Part shown: piece after piece, positions 35,262 through 44,299 of the stretch
Numbering within the stretch: the stretch's first letter is position 1
Layout: each line of letters begins with the position of its first letter
Origin: a bacterium
Lineage (GTDB): Bacteria > Actinomycetota > Aquicultoria > Aquicultorales > Aquicultoraceae
Direction of reading: 5' to 3'
DNA: 64,000 bases
Assembly (NCBI GenBank): GCA_902810715.1
Contig: CADDYS010000002.1
Coordinates: 1-64,000, forward strand
Translations under genes and position numbers: made by a program
Notes under the pieces: model-generated
Databases searched by the model: none
What the model was told of the DNA's origin: nothing
What the model saw: the letters and a program-made list of their open reading frames with translations, nothing else

Positions 35262-36269
35262 TTAGTATTTCAATTCTTCATCAATCCTTGCCGGCGAAAA
35301 CAGTTTATAGTGCCAGACTTGATAGACAAGTACCACCGGAAGGAAAATTATCGTTGCCACAAGCATGATCTTTAAAGTATACGGGCTGCTTGATGTATTA
35401 AACGCCGTCAGACTGTAGGCAGGGTTAATTTTTGACGGAAACATATTTGGGAACAAGCCGATGACGCTGGTGATGACCGTCAGCAGCACAGTTAAAGACC
35501 CAGTTAGAAGCGAACCGGCAGCTTGTCCCCTGCCAAGCAACACGCGTGTTGCAAGCAGGCTGATCACTGCTAAGAGCGGAACCACAAACAGCAGCGGTAA
35601 GCCAAGGAAGTTGCTCCACAGGCTGGTGGCAAATGCAGTAGAGATTAGAAACAATACAGCCACCAAGAGCAGCGGCGGGTAAATTCTCTTTGTAATGGTA
35701 AAACCCCTTTCGCTTCCCGTCTTGTGAGCAAACCACAGGCTACCGTTGTAGGCGAAGATCAGAACGAACAGTATGCCGGTCAAAATACCGTAAGGATTGA
35801 GAAGGCTGAAGGTAGAACCATGATAGCCAGCATTATCAAGCAGTAAGCCTTGGAATATGTTGCCAAAAGCGACTCCGAACAACAGCGATACAAGAAAGCT
35901 GCCCACACTCAGTGTGGTCGCCCACGCTTTCTGCCAACTCCTGTTCTCGGACCGGTGGTAAAATTCTATGGCAACAGCCCGGAAAACCAGGGAAAGTAAA
36001 ATTATAATCAGCGGCAGGTAAAGAGAACTAAACATAACCGCGTATAGCCTGGGAAAAGCGGCAAAGGTTACCCCTCCAGCGGTAATCAACCACACTTCGT
36101 TGCCATCCCAGAAAGGACCAAGGGAGCCGATGAGCTTTTTTTGTTCATTTCGGGGTAAGAACCCGGCCAGCATCCCAACTCCGAGGTTAAACCCATCCAG
36201 GGCAAAATATATCGCCCAGACCAACCCCCACAAAAAGAACCAGACAGATGGTAGCAATGTTTCAGACAT
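35262..36269 (-). CDS. cydB: Cytochrome bd ubiquinol oxidase subunit II
   Basis: Structural partner of CydA in the high-affinity terminal oxidase. 335 residues with about eight to nine membrane helices; the N-terminus VWFFLWGLVWAIYFALDGFNLGVGML carries the conserved ALDGF motif, followed by GPFWDGNEVWLITAGGVTFAAFP. 32 bases downstream of cydA. No cydDC nearby. Confidence 0.94.
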   Translation of the reverse strand: MSETLLPSVWFFLWGLVWAIYFALDGFNLGVGMLAGFLPRNEQKKLIGSLGPFWDGNEVWLITAGGVTFAAFPRLYAVMFSSLYLPLIIILLSLVFRAVAIEFYHRSENRSWQKAWATTLSVGSFLVSLLFGVAFGNIFQGLLLDNAGYHGSTFSLLNPYGILTGILFVLIFAYNGSLWFAHKTGSERGFTITKRIYPPLLLVAVLFLISTAFATSLWSNFLGLPLLFVVPLLAVISLLATRVLLGRGQAAGSLLTGSLTVLLTVITSVIGLFPNMFPSKINPAYSLTAFNTSSSPYTLKIMLVATIIFLPVVLVYQVWHYKLFSPARIDEELKY

Positions 36270-36301
36270 AATATAACCTCCTCACTTTTTAAATCTTCCC
36301 A

Positions 36302-37672
36302 CTAGCTATTACTGGATAGAACAAACTTTGAGCGAACTACCGTTGAGGCATCTTCAACCTCATTTATGGGTTCGGGCCCATTTTTGGCATTTTTGGCTAT
36401 CAGGTAAAAATCCAGAACAACCAGCAGAGAATAAAGCATAGTCACTGCCGTTAAAGAAAACAAAACATTGCTTACTGCTACCGGGGAAACGGATTTCGCT
36501 GACGTCATCAAGTTATAAACCGTCCACGGTTGACGTCCCACTTCAGTTACCATCCAACCGAGATTTATCGCTATATAAGGCAGCGGAATGGAATAGAGCA
36601 GCAATTTTAGAAATCGAGTACTATCCAGCAGCCTGTTTTTCGCTTGCAGATACCACCCGAAAGCCGCCATGCCCAGAAAATAAATTCCCAGCAGCACCAT
36701 AATTCTAAAGCCCCAGAAGACAGGCGCAACTGGAGGCCTTTTGGCTGGCGGTATATCCTTTAAGCCCGTAACCTTTGCATTGAAATTATTGAATGCAAGA
36801 AAGCTGGTTAACCCCGGAATGCCGATCGCTTCTACAGGGTTTGACTCACTTCTTTCACTGGGGATAACAACCAGGTATGCGGGAATGCCCTGTCCGGTCT
36901 TCCATATCGCTTCCATGGCTGCAAACTTTGAAGGCTGTACCCTGGCTGTGTTCTGCCCATTAAAGTGTCCTGTAAGGGGAACGCCCAGGGCTCCGATTAA
37001 GGCAATTACGAGTGCGATGCGAAAGCTGTTTTTGAAAAACTCAACGTTTTGCTTCCGAAGCAGGTGGTAAGCAGAGATGCCAAGGACAACAAAACCGGAA
37101 AGCACATAAGCAGACAAGATCACGTGGAAATACTCATGCCAGGCGTAGCTGTTAGTTATCACAGCCGTGAAATTATTTAATTCTGCCCGGCCATTCCTGA
37201 GAACATATCCCACCGGATTCTGCATCCAGCCGTTGGCTACAATAATCCAAACCGCCGATAGGTGTGTCCCAAGTGCAACCATCCACGCTGCAAAGAGATG
37301 AGCTTTCTTTGACACCCTCTCCCAGCCAAATATCCAGATACTAATAAATGTTGATTCCAGGAAAAATGCCATCAACGCTTCGATGGCCAGCGGCGAACCG
37401 AAGATGTCGCCCATAAACTTGGAGTACTCGGACCAGTTGGTCCCAAACTGAAATTCCATTGTAAGCCCGGTTACTACGCCCAGGACGAAGTTGATGGTAA
37501 AGAGCTTTCCCCAAAATTTGGCCATACTTTTGTACCTGGTATCACCGGATCGAACATATAGCGTTTCCATCACGGCAACAAGCAATGCGAAACCGATAGT
37601 TAAAGGTACGAAAAGAAAATGAAATCCAACGGTTACGGCAAACTGTAGCCTGCTCAGCAACACAGCATCCAC
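36302..37672 (-). CDS. cydA: Cytochrome bd ubiquinol oxidase subunit I
   Basis: Heme-bearing subunit (b558, b595, d) that reduces O2 to water without proton pumping. 456 residues; N-terminal LSRLQFAVTVGFHFLFVPLTIG with the b595/d-site His, LTMEFQFGTNWSEYSKFMGDIFG, FFLESTFISIWIFGWERV with the conserved Glu, and GWMVTEVGRQPWTVYNL near 390. The quinol loop appears to be the short form. Starts at GTG 37672 with GGGGG 9 bases upstream. Confers oxygen tolerance in an otherwise anaerobic gene set. Confidence 0.95.
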   Translation of the reverse strand: MDAVLLSRLQFAVTVGFHFLFVPLTIGFALLVAVMETLYVRSGDTRYKSMAKFWGKLFTINFVLGVVTGLTMEFQFGTNWSEYSKFMGDIFGSPLAIEALMAFFLESTFISIWIFGWERVSKKAHLFAAWMVALGTHLSAVWIIVANGWMQNPVGYVLRNGRAELNNFTAVITNSYAWHEYFHVILSAYVLSGFVVLGISAYHLLRKQNVEFFKNSFRIALVIALIGALGVPLTGHFNGQNTARVQPSKFAAMEAIWKTGQGIPAYLVVIPSERSESNPVEAIGIPGLTSFLAFNNFNAKVTGLKDIPPAKRPPVAPVFWGFRIMVLLGIYFLGMAAFGWYLQAKNRLLDSTRFLKLLLYSIPLPYIAINLGWMVTEVGRQPWTVYNLMTSAKSVSPVAVSNVLFSLTAVTMLYSLLVVLDFYLIAKNAKNGPEPINEVEDASTVVRSKFVLSSNS

Positions 37673-37719
37673 AGTATTCTACCCCCTTCGATAAATAATT
37701 GATTAAACATGGAAGATTG

Positions 37720-38148
37720 CTAAAAGAATCTCTTTAGCAATCCTTCCAGTGCACGTGCATGGCGGGCCTCATCCCGGGACATCTCATCAAAGGCATCGTG
37801 GGCTTCATCGATGCCCGCTTCTTTTGCCTGGGTAGCGCTGCTCTTTTTGCCGTTACATGCCCCGGTTTCACCCCTGAGCATCATCTCCAGATTCTCCTTG
37901 GTGCTGGAGCTGATTTTTCCATTTAGCTCAGCGAAACGTGCGGCGTGCCATGCCTCTTCGAGCGCAAATACTTTTAGGGATTCAGCGATTTCAGGATAGC
38001 CCTCTCTTTGTGCTTGGCGTGCCATCGCGAGATAAAGACCAATCTCCTTAGTCTCACCGCCAAAATTCTTTTCCACCGCCTCTTCAACAACCGTTCCTTG
38101 CGCTACACCAAGCTTGTTTTCATTAATAATCTCCATCATAGTATCCAT
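37720..38148 (-). CDS. Rubrerythrin-like diiron protein without rubredoxin domain
   Basis: 142 residues of ferritin-like four-helix bundle. Diiron ligands appear as E-x-x-x-Y in [19 protein letters not shown] (E-x2-H) near 70 and [13 protein letters not shown] (E-x2-H) near the C-terminus. The rubredoxin-type Cys4 domain is missing, so an external electron donor is needed. Likely peroxide reduction. Start ATG 38148 has AAGGAGG five bases upstream. Next to cydAB and Rrf2. Confidence 0.88.
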   Translation of the reverse strand: MDTMMEIINENKLGVAQGTVVEEAVEKNFGGETKEIGLYLAMARQAQREGYPEIAESLKVFALEEAWHAARFAELNGKISSSTKENLEMMLRGETGACNGKKSSATQAKEAGIDEAHDAFDEMSRDEARHARALEGLLKRFF

Positions 38149-38237
38149 CTCATCCTCCTTGTTATTAACGGAGCTTAACACTCCGTGCACTTAAAAGTTT
38201 AGCTTTTTGCAAATAAATAGGATATATAAGACCGAAA

Positions 38238-38257
38238 TTGTACTATTTAGTATACAA
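38238..38257 (-). promoter_or_regulatory. Dyad upstream of the rubrerythrin gene
   Basis: TTGTACTATTTAGTATACAA, an imperfect inverted repeat with TTGTA/TACAA arms, about 90 bases before the start. A plausible operator for a redox regulator such as the nearby Rrf2 protein; only one copy was seen in the window. Confidence 0.4.
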
Positions 38258-38369
38258 GAAATTTATCTAATGGTCAAGCACCTGAAAGCAATTTTTAAAA
38301 CACGGCTTTTCTTAAACGAAACACAGGATCGCCTATAAACAGGAACGGATGACTTGGATATCAAATGAG

Positions 38370-38399
38370 CGAACTTATGTTTGCACGAACATATTTTTG
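38370..38399 (+). promoter_or_regulatory. Two LexA boxes in the lexA promoter
   Basis: CGAACTTATGTTTG (38370-38383) and CGAACATATTTTTG (38386-38399) match the CGAAC-N4-GTTYG SOS box of Gram-positive bacteria. The second lies between TTGCAC (38381) and TATATT (38403), so LexA would block its own promoter. Confidence 0.85.
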
Positions 38400-38468
38400 T
38401 GTTATATTAGACCTGTGTTAGCTTGTGCCTACTTTAGAGGCTTGCAGATGCTCTTCAAGGAGGGAAAT

Positions 38469-39089
38469 ATGTTCCAGGATAATTTAACTGACCGCCAGCG
38501 GCAGATACTGGATTTTATTCTTGCTGAAATCAATAGAAAAGGATATCCCCCCTCGGTTCGGGAGATCGGCCAGGCGGTTGGTCTGACATCGAGTTCAACG
38601 GTGCATAGCCACCTGGCCGCCCTTGAGCGCAAGGGCTATATAAGGCGCGATCCGACAAAGCCAAGAGCTCTTGAGGTGATGGACTTTCGCCTCACCAACA
38701 AAGGTATAAGCCCCGATAAGGTTAAGAATGTGCCTTTGGTGGGGCGTGTGGCCGCCGGCACCCCCCTCTTTGCGCAAGAGAACATTGAAGACAACTTCGC
38801 ACTACCCGCTGAAATCGCCGGCGAGGATGCCTTTATGCTAAAAGTTAAGGGTAGCAGCATGATTGAGGCCGGTATCTTAGACGGCGATTTTTTAATCGTT
38901 AGACAGCAGGCAACGGCCGATGATGGGGATATAGTCGTCGCCTTAATCGATGATGATTCGACGGTAAAGAGGTTTTACAAGAAACGCGACCGCGTGATCC
39001 TGAAGGCGGAAAATAAGTCGATGGAGCCGATTATAGTGCGGGATGTTAAGATACTAGGCAAGGTCGTCGGCTTGATCAGACAATTTTAA
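38469..39089 (+). CDS. lexA: LexA repressor
   Basis: SOS repressor that self-cleaves on RecA filaments. 206 residues: winged helix [20 protein letters not shown] with recognition helix [16 protein letters not shown], the Ala-Gly cleavage site in VAAGTPLF, catalytic Ser in [10 protein letters not shown] and Lys in DSTVKRFY. The frame runs upstream to 38349, but ATG 38469, 4 bases after AGGAGGG, fits the family and lies after the promoter. Confidence 0.96.
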   Translation: MFQDNLTDRQRQILDFILAEINRKGYPPSVREIGQAVGLTSSSTVHSHLAALERKGYIRRDPTKPRALEVMDFRLTNKGISPDKVKNVPLVGRVAAGTPLFAQENIEDNFALPAEIAGEDAFMLKVKGSSMIEAGILDGDFLIVRQQATADDGDIVVALIDDDSTVKRFYKKRDRVILKAENKSMEPIIVRDVKILGKVVGLIRQF

Positions 39090-39105
39090 CTCAACTGCTG
39101 AAGGG

Positions 39106-40389
39106 TTAGCGCACGATGAAGGATGAATACTCGCCGGTGCTTTCCTCGGGCAGGTCTACAATAATATCGGTGCCTTCTGCGGTATGATTCTCTGAGAGGA
39201 TAAGCCCCAGGCTATATAGCCTTTGAATTAACTCGCCGCGCGTATAAGGGATCAAGAGGCGCAGACGCACCATCCCTTTTCGCATGGTCTCATCGATGGC
39301 TTCTCTTAAAGCATCCAGGCCGCTTCCCTCTTCCGCCGATACCTGGACGGCGTCGGGATAAACTTTGCTCAGGCGCAGCCGGTCGGTCTTGTTGACTAGA
39401 TCGATTTTGTTAAGGACTAGAATCTGCGGTTTATCATCTGCTTCGAGTTCTTCTAAAACATCCTCGACCGCCTTGATTTGCCCCTCAAGCTGCGGGTGAC
39501 TTGCATCGACAACGTGAAGGAGCAGATCGGCCATCCTTACCTCATCCAGCGTTGATCTAAAAGCTGCGACCAACTGGTGCGGCAGTTTCTTGATGAACCC
39601 GACGGTATCTGAGACGACGACCTCTCTTCTGTGATGATCGAGATTTAATTTTCGGGTTGTTGAGTCAAGCGTGGCAAAGAGCTTGTTTTCGACCAGTACA
39701 TCCGCGCCGGTAAGCGCATTTATCAAAGTGGATTTGCCCGCGTTCGTGTATCCGACGAGCGCAACGCTATGTACTCCCTGCTTCTGCCGTTTCTTTCTTT
39801 GGGTTGAGCGGTTTTGTTTCAGCTCCTCTAGCTCTCTTGTAAGTCGCTGGATGCGCTTTCTCATGAGCCGCTTGTCGGTCTCAAGCTGGGTTTCACCGGG
39901 GCCACGCAAGCCGACACCGCCGACACCCTGGCGCTCTAAGTGCTGCCACATACCTCTAAGCCTTGGTAGAAGATAGTTTAGCTGGGCCAGCTCGACCTGG
40001 AGCTTACCTTCGGCCGAGTGTGCATGCTGGGCGAATATATCTAGAATGATTCCGGTGCGGTCGATGATTTTGACTTTGGAAATGATGCCTTCGAGATTTC
40101 TCTGCTGCGATGGAGTGAGGTCGACATCAAAAATTACCAAGTCGGCATGCTCGGTCCTTGCGAGTTGCATGATTTCTTCGGCCTTTCCAGGGCCGATGAA
40201 TGTGCGCACGTTGGGTTTCTCAAGACGCTGCATCGTGCGATCGACTACTTCGGCACCCGCCGTTTGGACTAGCTGCTCAAGCTCATTTAAGGACTGCTCG
40301 GCATCCCACTCGGACTCGTTTCCAAGCTGTACCCCGACGATGACAGCCCGCTCAATCCTTTTTATGTCGTTCTCATGTAGATCTTTGAT
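39106..40389 (-). CDS. hflX: GTPase HflX
   Basis: Ribosome-associated GTPase that splits stalled ribosomes. N-terminal HflX domain (RAVIVGVQL..., then FIGPGKAEEI), coiled-coil linker (RLTRELEELKQNR) and a G domain with GYTNAGKSTL (G1), DTVGFIKKLP (G3) and NKIDL (G4). From ATG 40233 the protein would lack the first conserved 50 residues. No ATG, GTG or TTG occurs between the upstream in-frame TAA and that region; ATC 40389, 8 bases after AGAGGGG, gives a normal 427 residues. Confidence 0.9.
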   Translation of the reverse strand: MKDLHENDIKRIERAVIVGVQLGNESEWDAEQSLNELEQLVQTAGAEVVDRTMQRLEKPNVRTFIGPGKAEEIMQLARTEHADLVIFDVDLTPSQQRNLEGIISKVKIIDRTGIILDIFAQHAHSAEGKLQVELAQLNYLLPRLRGMWQHLERQGVGGVGLRGPGETQLETDKRLMRKRIQRLTRELEELKQNRSTQRKKRQKQGVHSVALVGYTNAGKSTLINALTGADVLVENKLFATLDSTTRKLNLDHHRREVVVSDTVGFIKKLPHQLVAAFRSTLDEVRMADLLLHVVDASHPQLEGQIKAVEDVLEELEADDKPQILVLNKIDLVNKTDRLRLSKVYPDAVQVSAEEGSGLDALREAIDETMRKGMVRLRLLIPYTRGELIQRLYSLGLILSENHTAEGTDIIVDLPEESTGEYSSFIVR

Positions 40390-40497
40390 ATTTTTCGCCC
40401 CTCTGTCCTTGCTTTTATATTTTATCGCAAAATTTTGTGTGGCATATGTAGATTACAAAAACAGGGACAATAAAACAATCCATAACAGGTTGTAAAA

Positions 40498-40531
40498 CTG
40501 CAGCACGGCAGCACTGCAATACTGCAACACC
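40498..40531. repeat. CTGCA word repeat
   Basis: CTGCAGCACGGCAGCACTGC then AATACTGCAAC: imperfect repeats of CAGCACTGCA between dapL and hflX. Same style as the other word patches. Confidence 0.5.
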
Positions 40532-40535
40532 GCTC

Positions 40536-41693
40536 TTAGAGCGAATCCTTAATTCTCTCTAAAGCCTCGGCAAGACGATCGTCTTTAACGCTCAGGCAGA
40601 TCCTGATGAAGCCCTCACCCGATGGGCCATACGCATTTCCGGGCGCAACGATGACACCGGCGCTATCAAGCACATGGGTTGCGAAGCTTGCGGAGGTGTA
40701 ACCATCTGGCACTTTCGCCCATATATATATCGTCGCCTTTGGCTTATGTGCTCTGAGTCCGATTTTATCCAGTGCTTCCATTACCATATCGCGACGGCGA
40801 GTATAGATATCGCACATCTCATTAATGATATCCTGTGGACCCTCAAGTGCCTCGATTCCGGCATACTGTATGGCGTTAAATATGCCTGAGTCGATGTTGG
40901 TCTTTACCCTTCCTAATGCCTCGATGACTTTAGCGTTACCACAAGCCCAGCCGATACGCCAGCCGGTCATATTATATGTCTTTGAGAGTGAGTGAAACTC
41001 GATACCTACGTCTTTTGCCCCCGGGAATTGGAGGAAACTCGGGGCGACATAGCCATCGAAGGTTATCTCGGAGTACGGATTATCATGCGCAACAATGACC
41101 TGGTTTTTATCCGCCCAGGATACCAGGTCTTTGAAGAAATCATCTGTGGCTATTGCCGAGGTTGGGTTATTTGGATAATTAAGCACGATCATCTTGGCGT
41201 CTTTGGCCGTATTCTCATCGATTGAGTCTAAATCGGGCAAAAAGTCGTTTTCTTCAAGAAGCGGAGTGTGAACTGGATTTACGCCGGCCAGGATCGTACT
41301 AGTATTATATGCGGGATATCCAGGGTCGGCGATCAGCGTTGTATCGCCTGGGTCAAGAACGGCGAAGTTTAGATGCGCGATACCCTCCTTTGATCCTATA
41401 AGGGGCAGTACCTCCGTATCTGGGTCTAGGTCGACATCAAAGCGTTTCTTATACCATTTGGCTATGCTTTGTCTAAATGCGGGCATGCCAAAATATGATG
41501 GATAGCGGTGGTTTGCCGGGTTGTTGGCCTGCTCACATAGCTTATTGATGATGTTTTGTGGGGTTGGCTCAACGGGGTCGCCGATACCCAGGCTTATTAC
41601 ATCGACGCCCTGGGCCCTTTTCTCGTCAACCCTTTTATCGATTTCTGCGAACAGATACGGTGGAAGATTGTCAATCCGCCTTGCCAGTTTCAT
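40536..41693 (-). CDS. dapL: LL-diaminopimelate aminotransferase-like class I aminotransferase
   Basis: PLP enzyme converting tetrahydrodipicolinate directly to LL-DAP for lysine and peptidoglycan. 385 residues; [64 protein letters not shown], the PLP lysine in [16 protein letters not shown] near 235 and RICLS. The SKEGIAH and DPGYPVY-type motifs favour DapL over aspartate aminotransferase. dapF lies two genes downstream, supporting the DAP role. Ribosome site GAGGAGG. Confidence 0.88.
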   Translation of the reverse strand: MKLARRIDNLPPYLFAEIDKRVDEKRAQGVDVISLGIGDPVEPTPQNIINKLCEQANNPANHRYPSYFGMPAFRQSIAKWYKKRFDVDLDPDTEVLPLIGSKEGIAHLNFAVLDPGDTTLIADPGYPAYNTSTILAGVNPVHTPLLEENDFLPDLDSIDENTAKDAKMIVLNYPNNPTSAIATDDFFKDLVSWADKNQVIVAHDNPYSEITFDGYVAPSFLQFPGAKDVGIEFHSLSKTYNMTGWRIGWACGNAKVIEALGRVKTNIDSGIFNAIQYAGIEALEGPQDIINEMCDIYTRRRDMVMEALDKIGLRAHKPKATIYIWAKVPDGYTSASFATHVLDSAGVIVAPGNAYGPSGEGFIRICLSVKDDRLAEALERIKDSL

Positions 41694-41886
41694 TATAAGT
41701 TTTGCCTCCTCTAGAGTTTAAGTAATGGCTGAGGTGATTAGCCAAGATAATATTTTTAAAACTATCATATTTTAAGCAGGTAATGCTAGTCATAATTAGA
41801 AAAATTAGGAAATGGCTGATGCAAGGTTAAAGCAAGGACGATGAGAACAGATCGTATCGTGAGGATTAATCTACATTTGGATGATT

Positions 41887-42204
41887 TTAGGTCTCGATAA
41901 TTATGTCGTTATCCTGGACGACAACACTATATGCTTGTTCCGGCTTCTGTGCGGGCCCGTGCATGACATGGCCGTTGGTTACATCAAACTGGCTGCCGTG
42001 ACATGGGCAGGTTACAATGTTGCCATTAAGCCTACCTTTGGATAGCGTGCATCCCTTATGTGTGCAGATGTTGTGGATTGCATAGTAATTGCCGTCCACG
42101 TTTGCAAGCAGTGTTGCCTGGCCATCCACTTTCACCTGTGTCATTTTACCTGGTTCGAGACTTCCTACTTCAGCTACCTTTTCCTGGCCCACAAGAACCT
42201 CCAT
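41887..42204 (-). CDS. Rieske [2Fe-2S] ferredoxin-type protein
   Basis: 105 residues, soluble. Cluster motifs CTHKGCTL (C-x-H form: ICTHKGC) near 43 and CPCHGSQFD near 62; FDVTNGHVMHGPA follows, as in non-oxygenase Rieske ferredoxins. Partner unknown. Six bases downstream of dapF, so co-transcribed, although the function is unrelated to lysine synthesis. Confidence 0.92.
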   Translation of the reverse strand: MEVLVGQEKVAEVGSLEPGKMTQVKVDGQATLLANVDGNYYAIHNICTHKGCTLSKGRLNGNIVTCPCHGSQFDVTNGHVMHGPAQKPEQAYSVVVQDNDIIIET

Positions 42205-42210
42205 AAAATT

Positions 42211-43062
42211 TTAGTTGGTTAGCCACATAATGTCAAACGATCCTATGAACACCCGATTTGCGGGGCCTTCTAGAATAACATGGTTATCCTCTCTCCAGCT
42301 TATCTTGAGGTCTCCGCCGGGGAGATGGATGGTAGCAGAACGGTCGGTTTTATTATTTAAGGTGCAGGCTACAAGAGTTGCGCAGGCACCGGTGCCGCAG
42401 GCCAGCGTTTCACCGCAGCCCCGCTCCCAGACGCGAAGGTCAATCTCGTTTCGGTTAAGAACGTGCGCAAACTCAACGTTGGTTTTCTGTGGGAAGTTCT
42501 CGCTTATCTCGATCTTTGGACCAAGCGTATTAACCGGAGCGGTATTAACGTCGTCGACGAAAATAACGCAATGCGGGTTTCCCATTGAAACACAGGTTGC
42601 GTCAAAGGTGGTACCGTCAACGGAGAGCGGCTGGTTTATAAGATTTTCAGTTGTAGCCTTAACCGGTATCCTGTGCGATTCCAGAATCGGTTCGCCCATA
42701 TCTACCCTGGCCCCAATAACTTCGCTGCTATCGAGCACTAGCTCTACGGTCTTTATGCCCGCCCGTGTCTCGATATCAATCATCGTCCTGTCGGTTAGTC
42801 CTTCATCATACAGGTATTTTGCAAAACAGCGGATGCCGTTTCCGCACATCTCGGCGATTGAGCCGTCAGAGTTATAAAAATCCATGAAGAAATCGGCTAT
42901 TTTTGATGGGCGCACGAACATTAACCCATCCGAGCCAATACCAAAATGGCGGTCACAAAGTCTTGCAATTTGTTCCCGGCTCAGGCTGATTGCGCCATCC
43001 ATATTATTTACGATAATAAAGTCGTTTCCTATACCCTCGTATTTCGCGAAACTAATTTGCAA
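42211..43062 (-). CDS. dapF: Diaminopimelate epimerase
   Basis: Interconverts LL- and meso-DAP. 283 residues with both catalytic cysteines: MCGNGIRCFAKY near 73 and CGETLACGTGACA near 218. N-terminal FAKYEGIGNDFIIVNN is typical. Starts with TTG 43062, GGGAG 7 bases upstream. With dapL gives the last two DAP steps. Confidence 0.96.
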   Translation of the reverse strand: MQISFAKYEGIGNDFIIVNNMDGAISLSREQIARLCDRHFGIGSDGLMFVRPSKIADFFMDFYNSDGSIAEMCGNGIRCFAKYLYDEGLTDRTMIDIETRAGIKTVELVLDSSEVIGARVDMGEPILESHRIPVKATTENLINQPLSVDGTTFDATCVSMGNPHCVIFVDDVNTAPVNTLGPKIEISENFPQKTNVEFAHVLNRNEIDLRVWERGCGETLACGTGACATLVACTLNNKTDRSATIHLPGGDLKISWREDNHVILEGPANRVFIGSFDIMWLTN

Positions 43063-43088
43063 TTTCTATCTCCCTTTGCTGCCATCCA

Positions 43089-43159
43089 GGGATTGCTTCG
43101 CTACGCAATGACAAGTGCATGTTTGTCATTGCGAGCCTGAAAGGCGACACGGCAATCTC
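43089..43159. repeat. TGTCATTGCGAG-type dispersed palindromic element
   Basis: GGGATTGCTTCGCTACGCAA and its near-complement at the other end (TGTCATTGCGAG...GGCAATCTC) form a 70-base hairpin between dapF and miaA. Elements of this wording are found between genes in many unrelated bacterial genomes. Probably non-coding and mobile or formerly mobile. Confidence 0.75.
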
Positions 43160-43164
43160 ATGAA

Positions 43165-44112
43165 CTATGAACCAATAAAGCAATCTTTCTTAAGTTTATC
43201 AACTATATCATCGACAACCTTATCAATGGATTTATCCGTAACATCAATCCATTTTATTCGCGGATCGGCCCTAAACCAAGTGAGCTGTCTTTTTGCGTAT
43301 TGCCTGGTACGGGCCTTGATATTTTCAACGGCCTCCTCGAAGGACTCCTCACCTTTTAAATAGCCGATTAATTCTTTATACCCTATGGCCTGCTGGGAAG
43401 TCAAAAACCCTTCATAGCCGTGGGCTACTAAGTCCTTTACCTCATCAAGCAGGCCGGCGCTAATCATCTTATCTACGCGCTCGTTTACGCGCCTTCGCAA
43501 CAGCTCACGATCTACGGCCAGACCAAACATCTCAAGGTTATAGATGGACTCGCGGTTTGTCCACTCCCGATGAAACTCCGAAAAGGGCCTGCCGGTTAGT
43601 TCAATCACCTCGAGTGCCCTTATAACCCTGCGCACGTTTTTGGGATGCACGATATCGGCCGACGCCGGGTCCTTTTGAATCAGTTCTTCATAAAGAGCCA
43701 CTGCACCCTCTTTCTCCGCCCTTTCTTCAAGCTGCCTACGTACTTTGGATGCCGTCTCGCCGGCCGGAAAATCCAACTTGTCGATTACCGCGCGCACGTA
43801 CAGGCCTGTTCCGCCCACCAGGATGGGGATTTTGCCCCGCCCCGCTACTTTGCCTATCTTCTCTCTTGCGATTCTCTGGTACTCGGCGACGCTGAAGGGT
43901 TGCGAGGGGTCAATAATATCGATGAGATAGTGGGGCACGCCCTGCATTTCTTCTGGGGTGATTTTGGCGGTGCCGATATTCATGCCTTTATATACCTGCA
44001 TCGAGTCGGCGGAGATCACCTCCCCACCGATACGTTTTGCAAGCTCAACCGCAACGTTGCTTTTACCCGTTGCAGTGGGGCCTACAATAGCTATAAGTTT
44101 TGTTTTTGAGAT
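43165..44112 (-). CDS. miaA: tRNA dimethylallyltransferase
   Basis: Adds DMAPP to A37 of UNN-reading tRNAs. The P-loop GPTATGKS (residues 9-16), ISADSMQVYKGMNIGTAK, GGTGLYVRAVID, RRVIRALEV and RQYAKRQLTWFR are all present. The first GTG in frame (44019) lies after the P-loop. Between the upstream in-frame TGA and the P-loop there is no ATG, GTG or TTG; ATC 44112, 6 bases after AGGTGG, gives a normal 315-residue protein beginning with SKTKLIAIVG after the initiator. miaB lies two genes away. Confidence 0.9.
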   Translation of the reverse strand: MSKTKLIAIVGPTATGKSNVAVELAKRIGGEVISADSMQVYKGMNIGTAKITPEEMQGVPHYLIDIIDPSQPFSVAEYQRIAREKIGKVAGRGKIPILVGGTGLYVRAVIDKLDFPAGETASKVRRQLEERAEKEGAVALYEELIQKDPASADIVHPKNVRRVIRALEVIELTGRPFSEFHREWTNRESIYNLEMFGLAVDRELLRRRVNERVDKMISAGLLDEVKDLVAHGYEGFLTSQQAIGYKELIGYLKGEESFEEAVENIKARTRQYAKRQLTWFRADPRIKWIDVTDKSIDKVVDDIVDKLKKDCFIGS

Positions 44113-44133
44113 ATTGCACCACCTATCACTTAC

Positions 44134-44299
44134 ATGTCATCCTGAGCGTGTGAGCCGAAGCCCTGAGCGAAGTCAAAGGGGTAGCGAAATCGAAGGATCT
44201 AAGTTATACTCTGTACCCTTGGGTGTTCTTTCAGTCGTTAGCAAAGATAAAGAAATTAGAAATATATAATTGAGATTCTTCGACTCCGGCTCTGTCATT
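44134..44299. repeat. TGTCATCCTGAGCG-type dispersed repeat pieces
   Basis: TGTCATCCTGAGCG...GAAGGATCT (44134-44200) and GAGATTCTTCGACTCCGG...GTCATTC (44271-44299), wording common to intergenic repeats in many bacteria. The first piece supplies sequence next to the miaA ribosome site; the second runs into the 3' end of the Memo-AMMECR1 gene. Confidence 0.65.
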
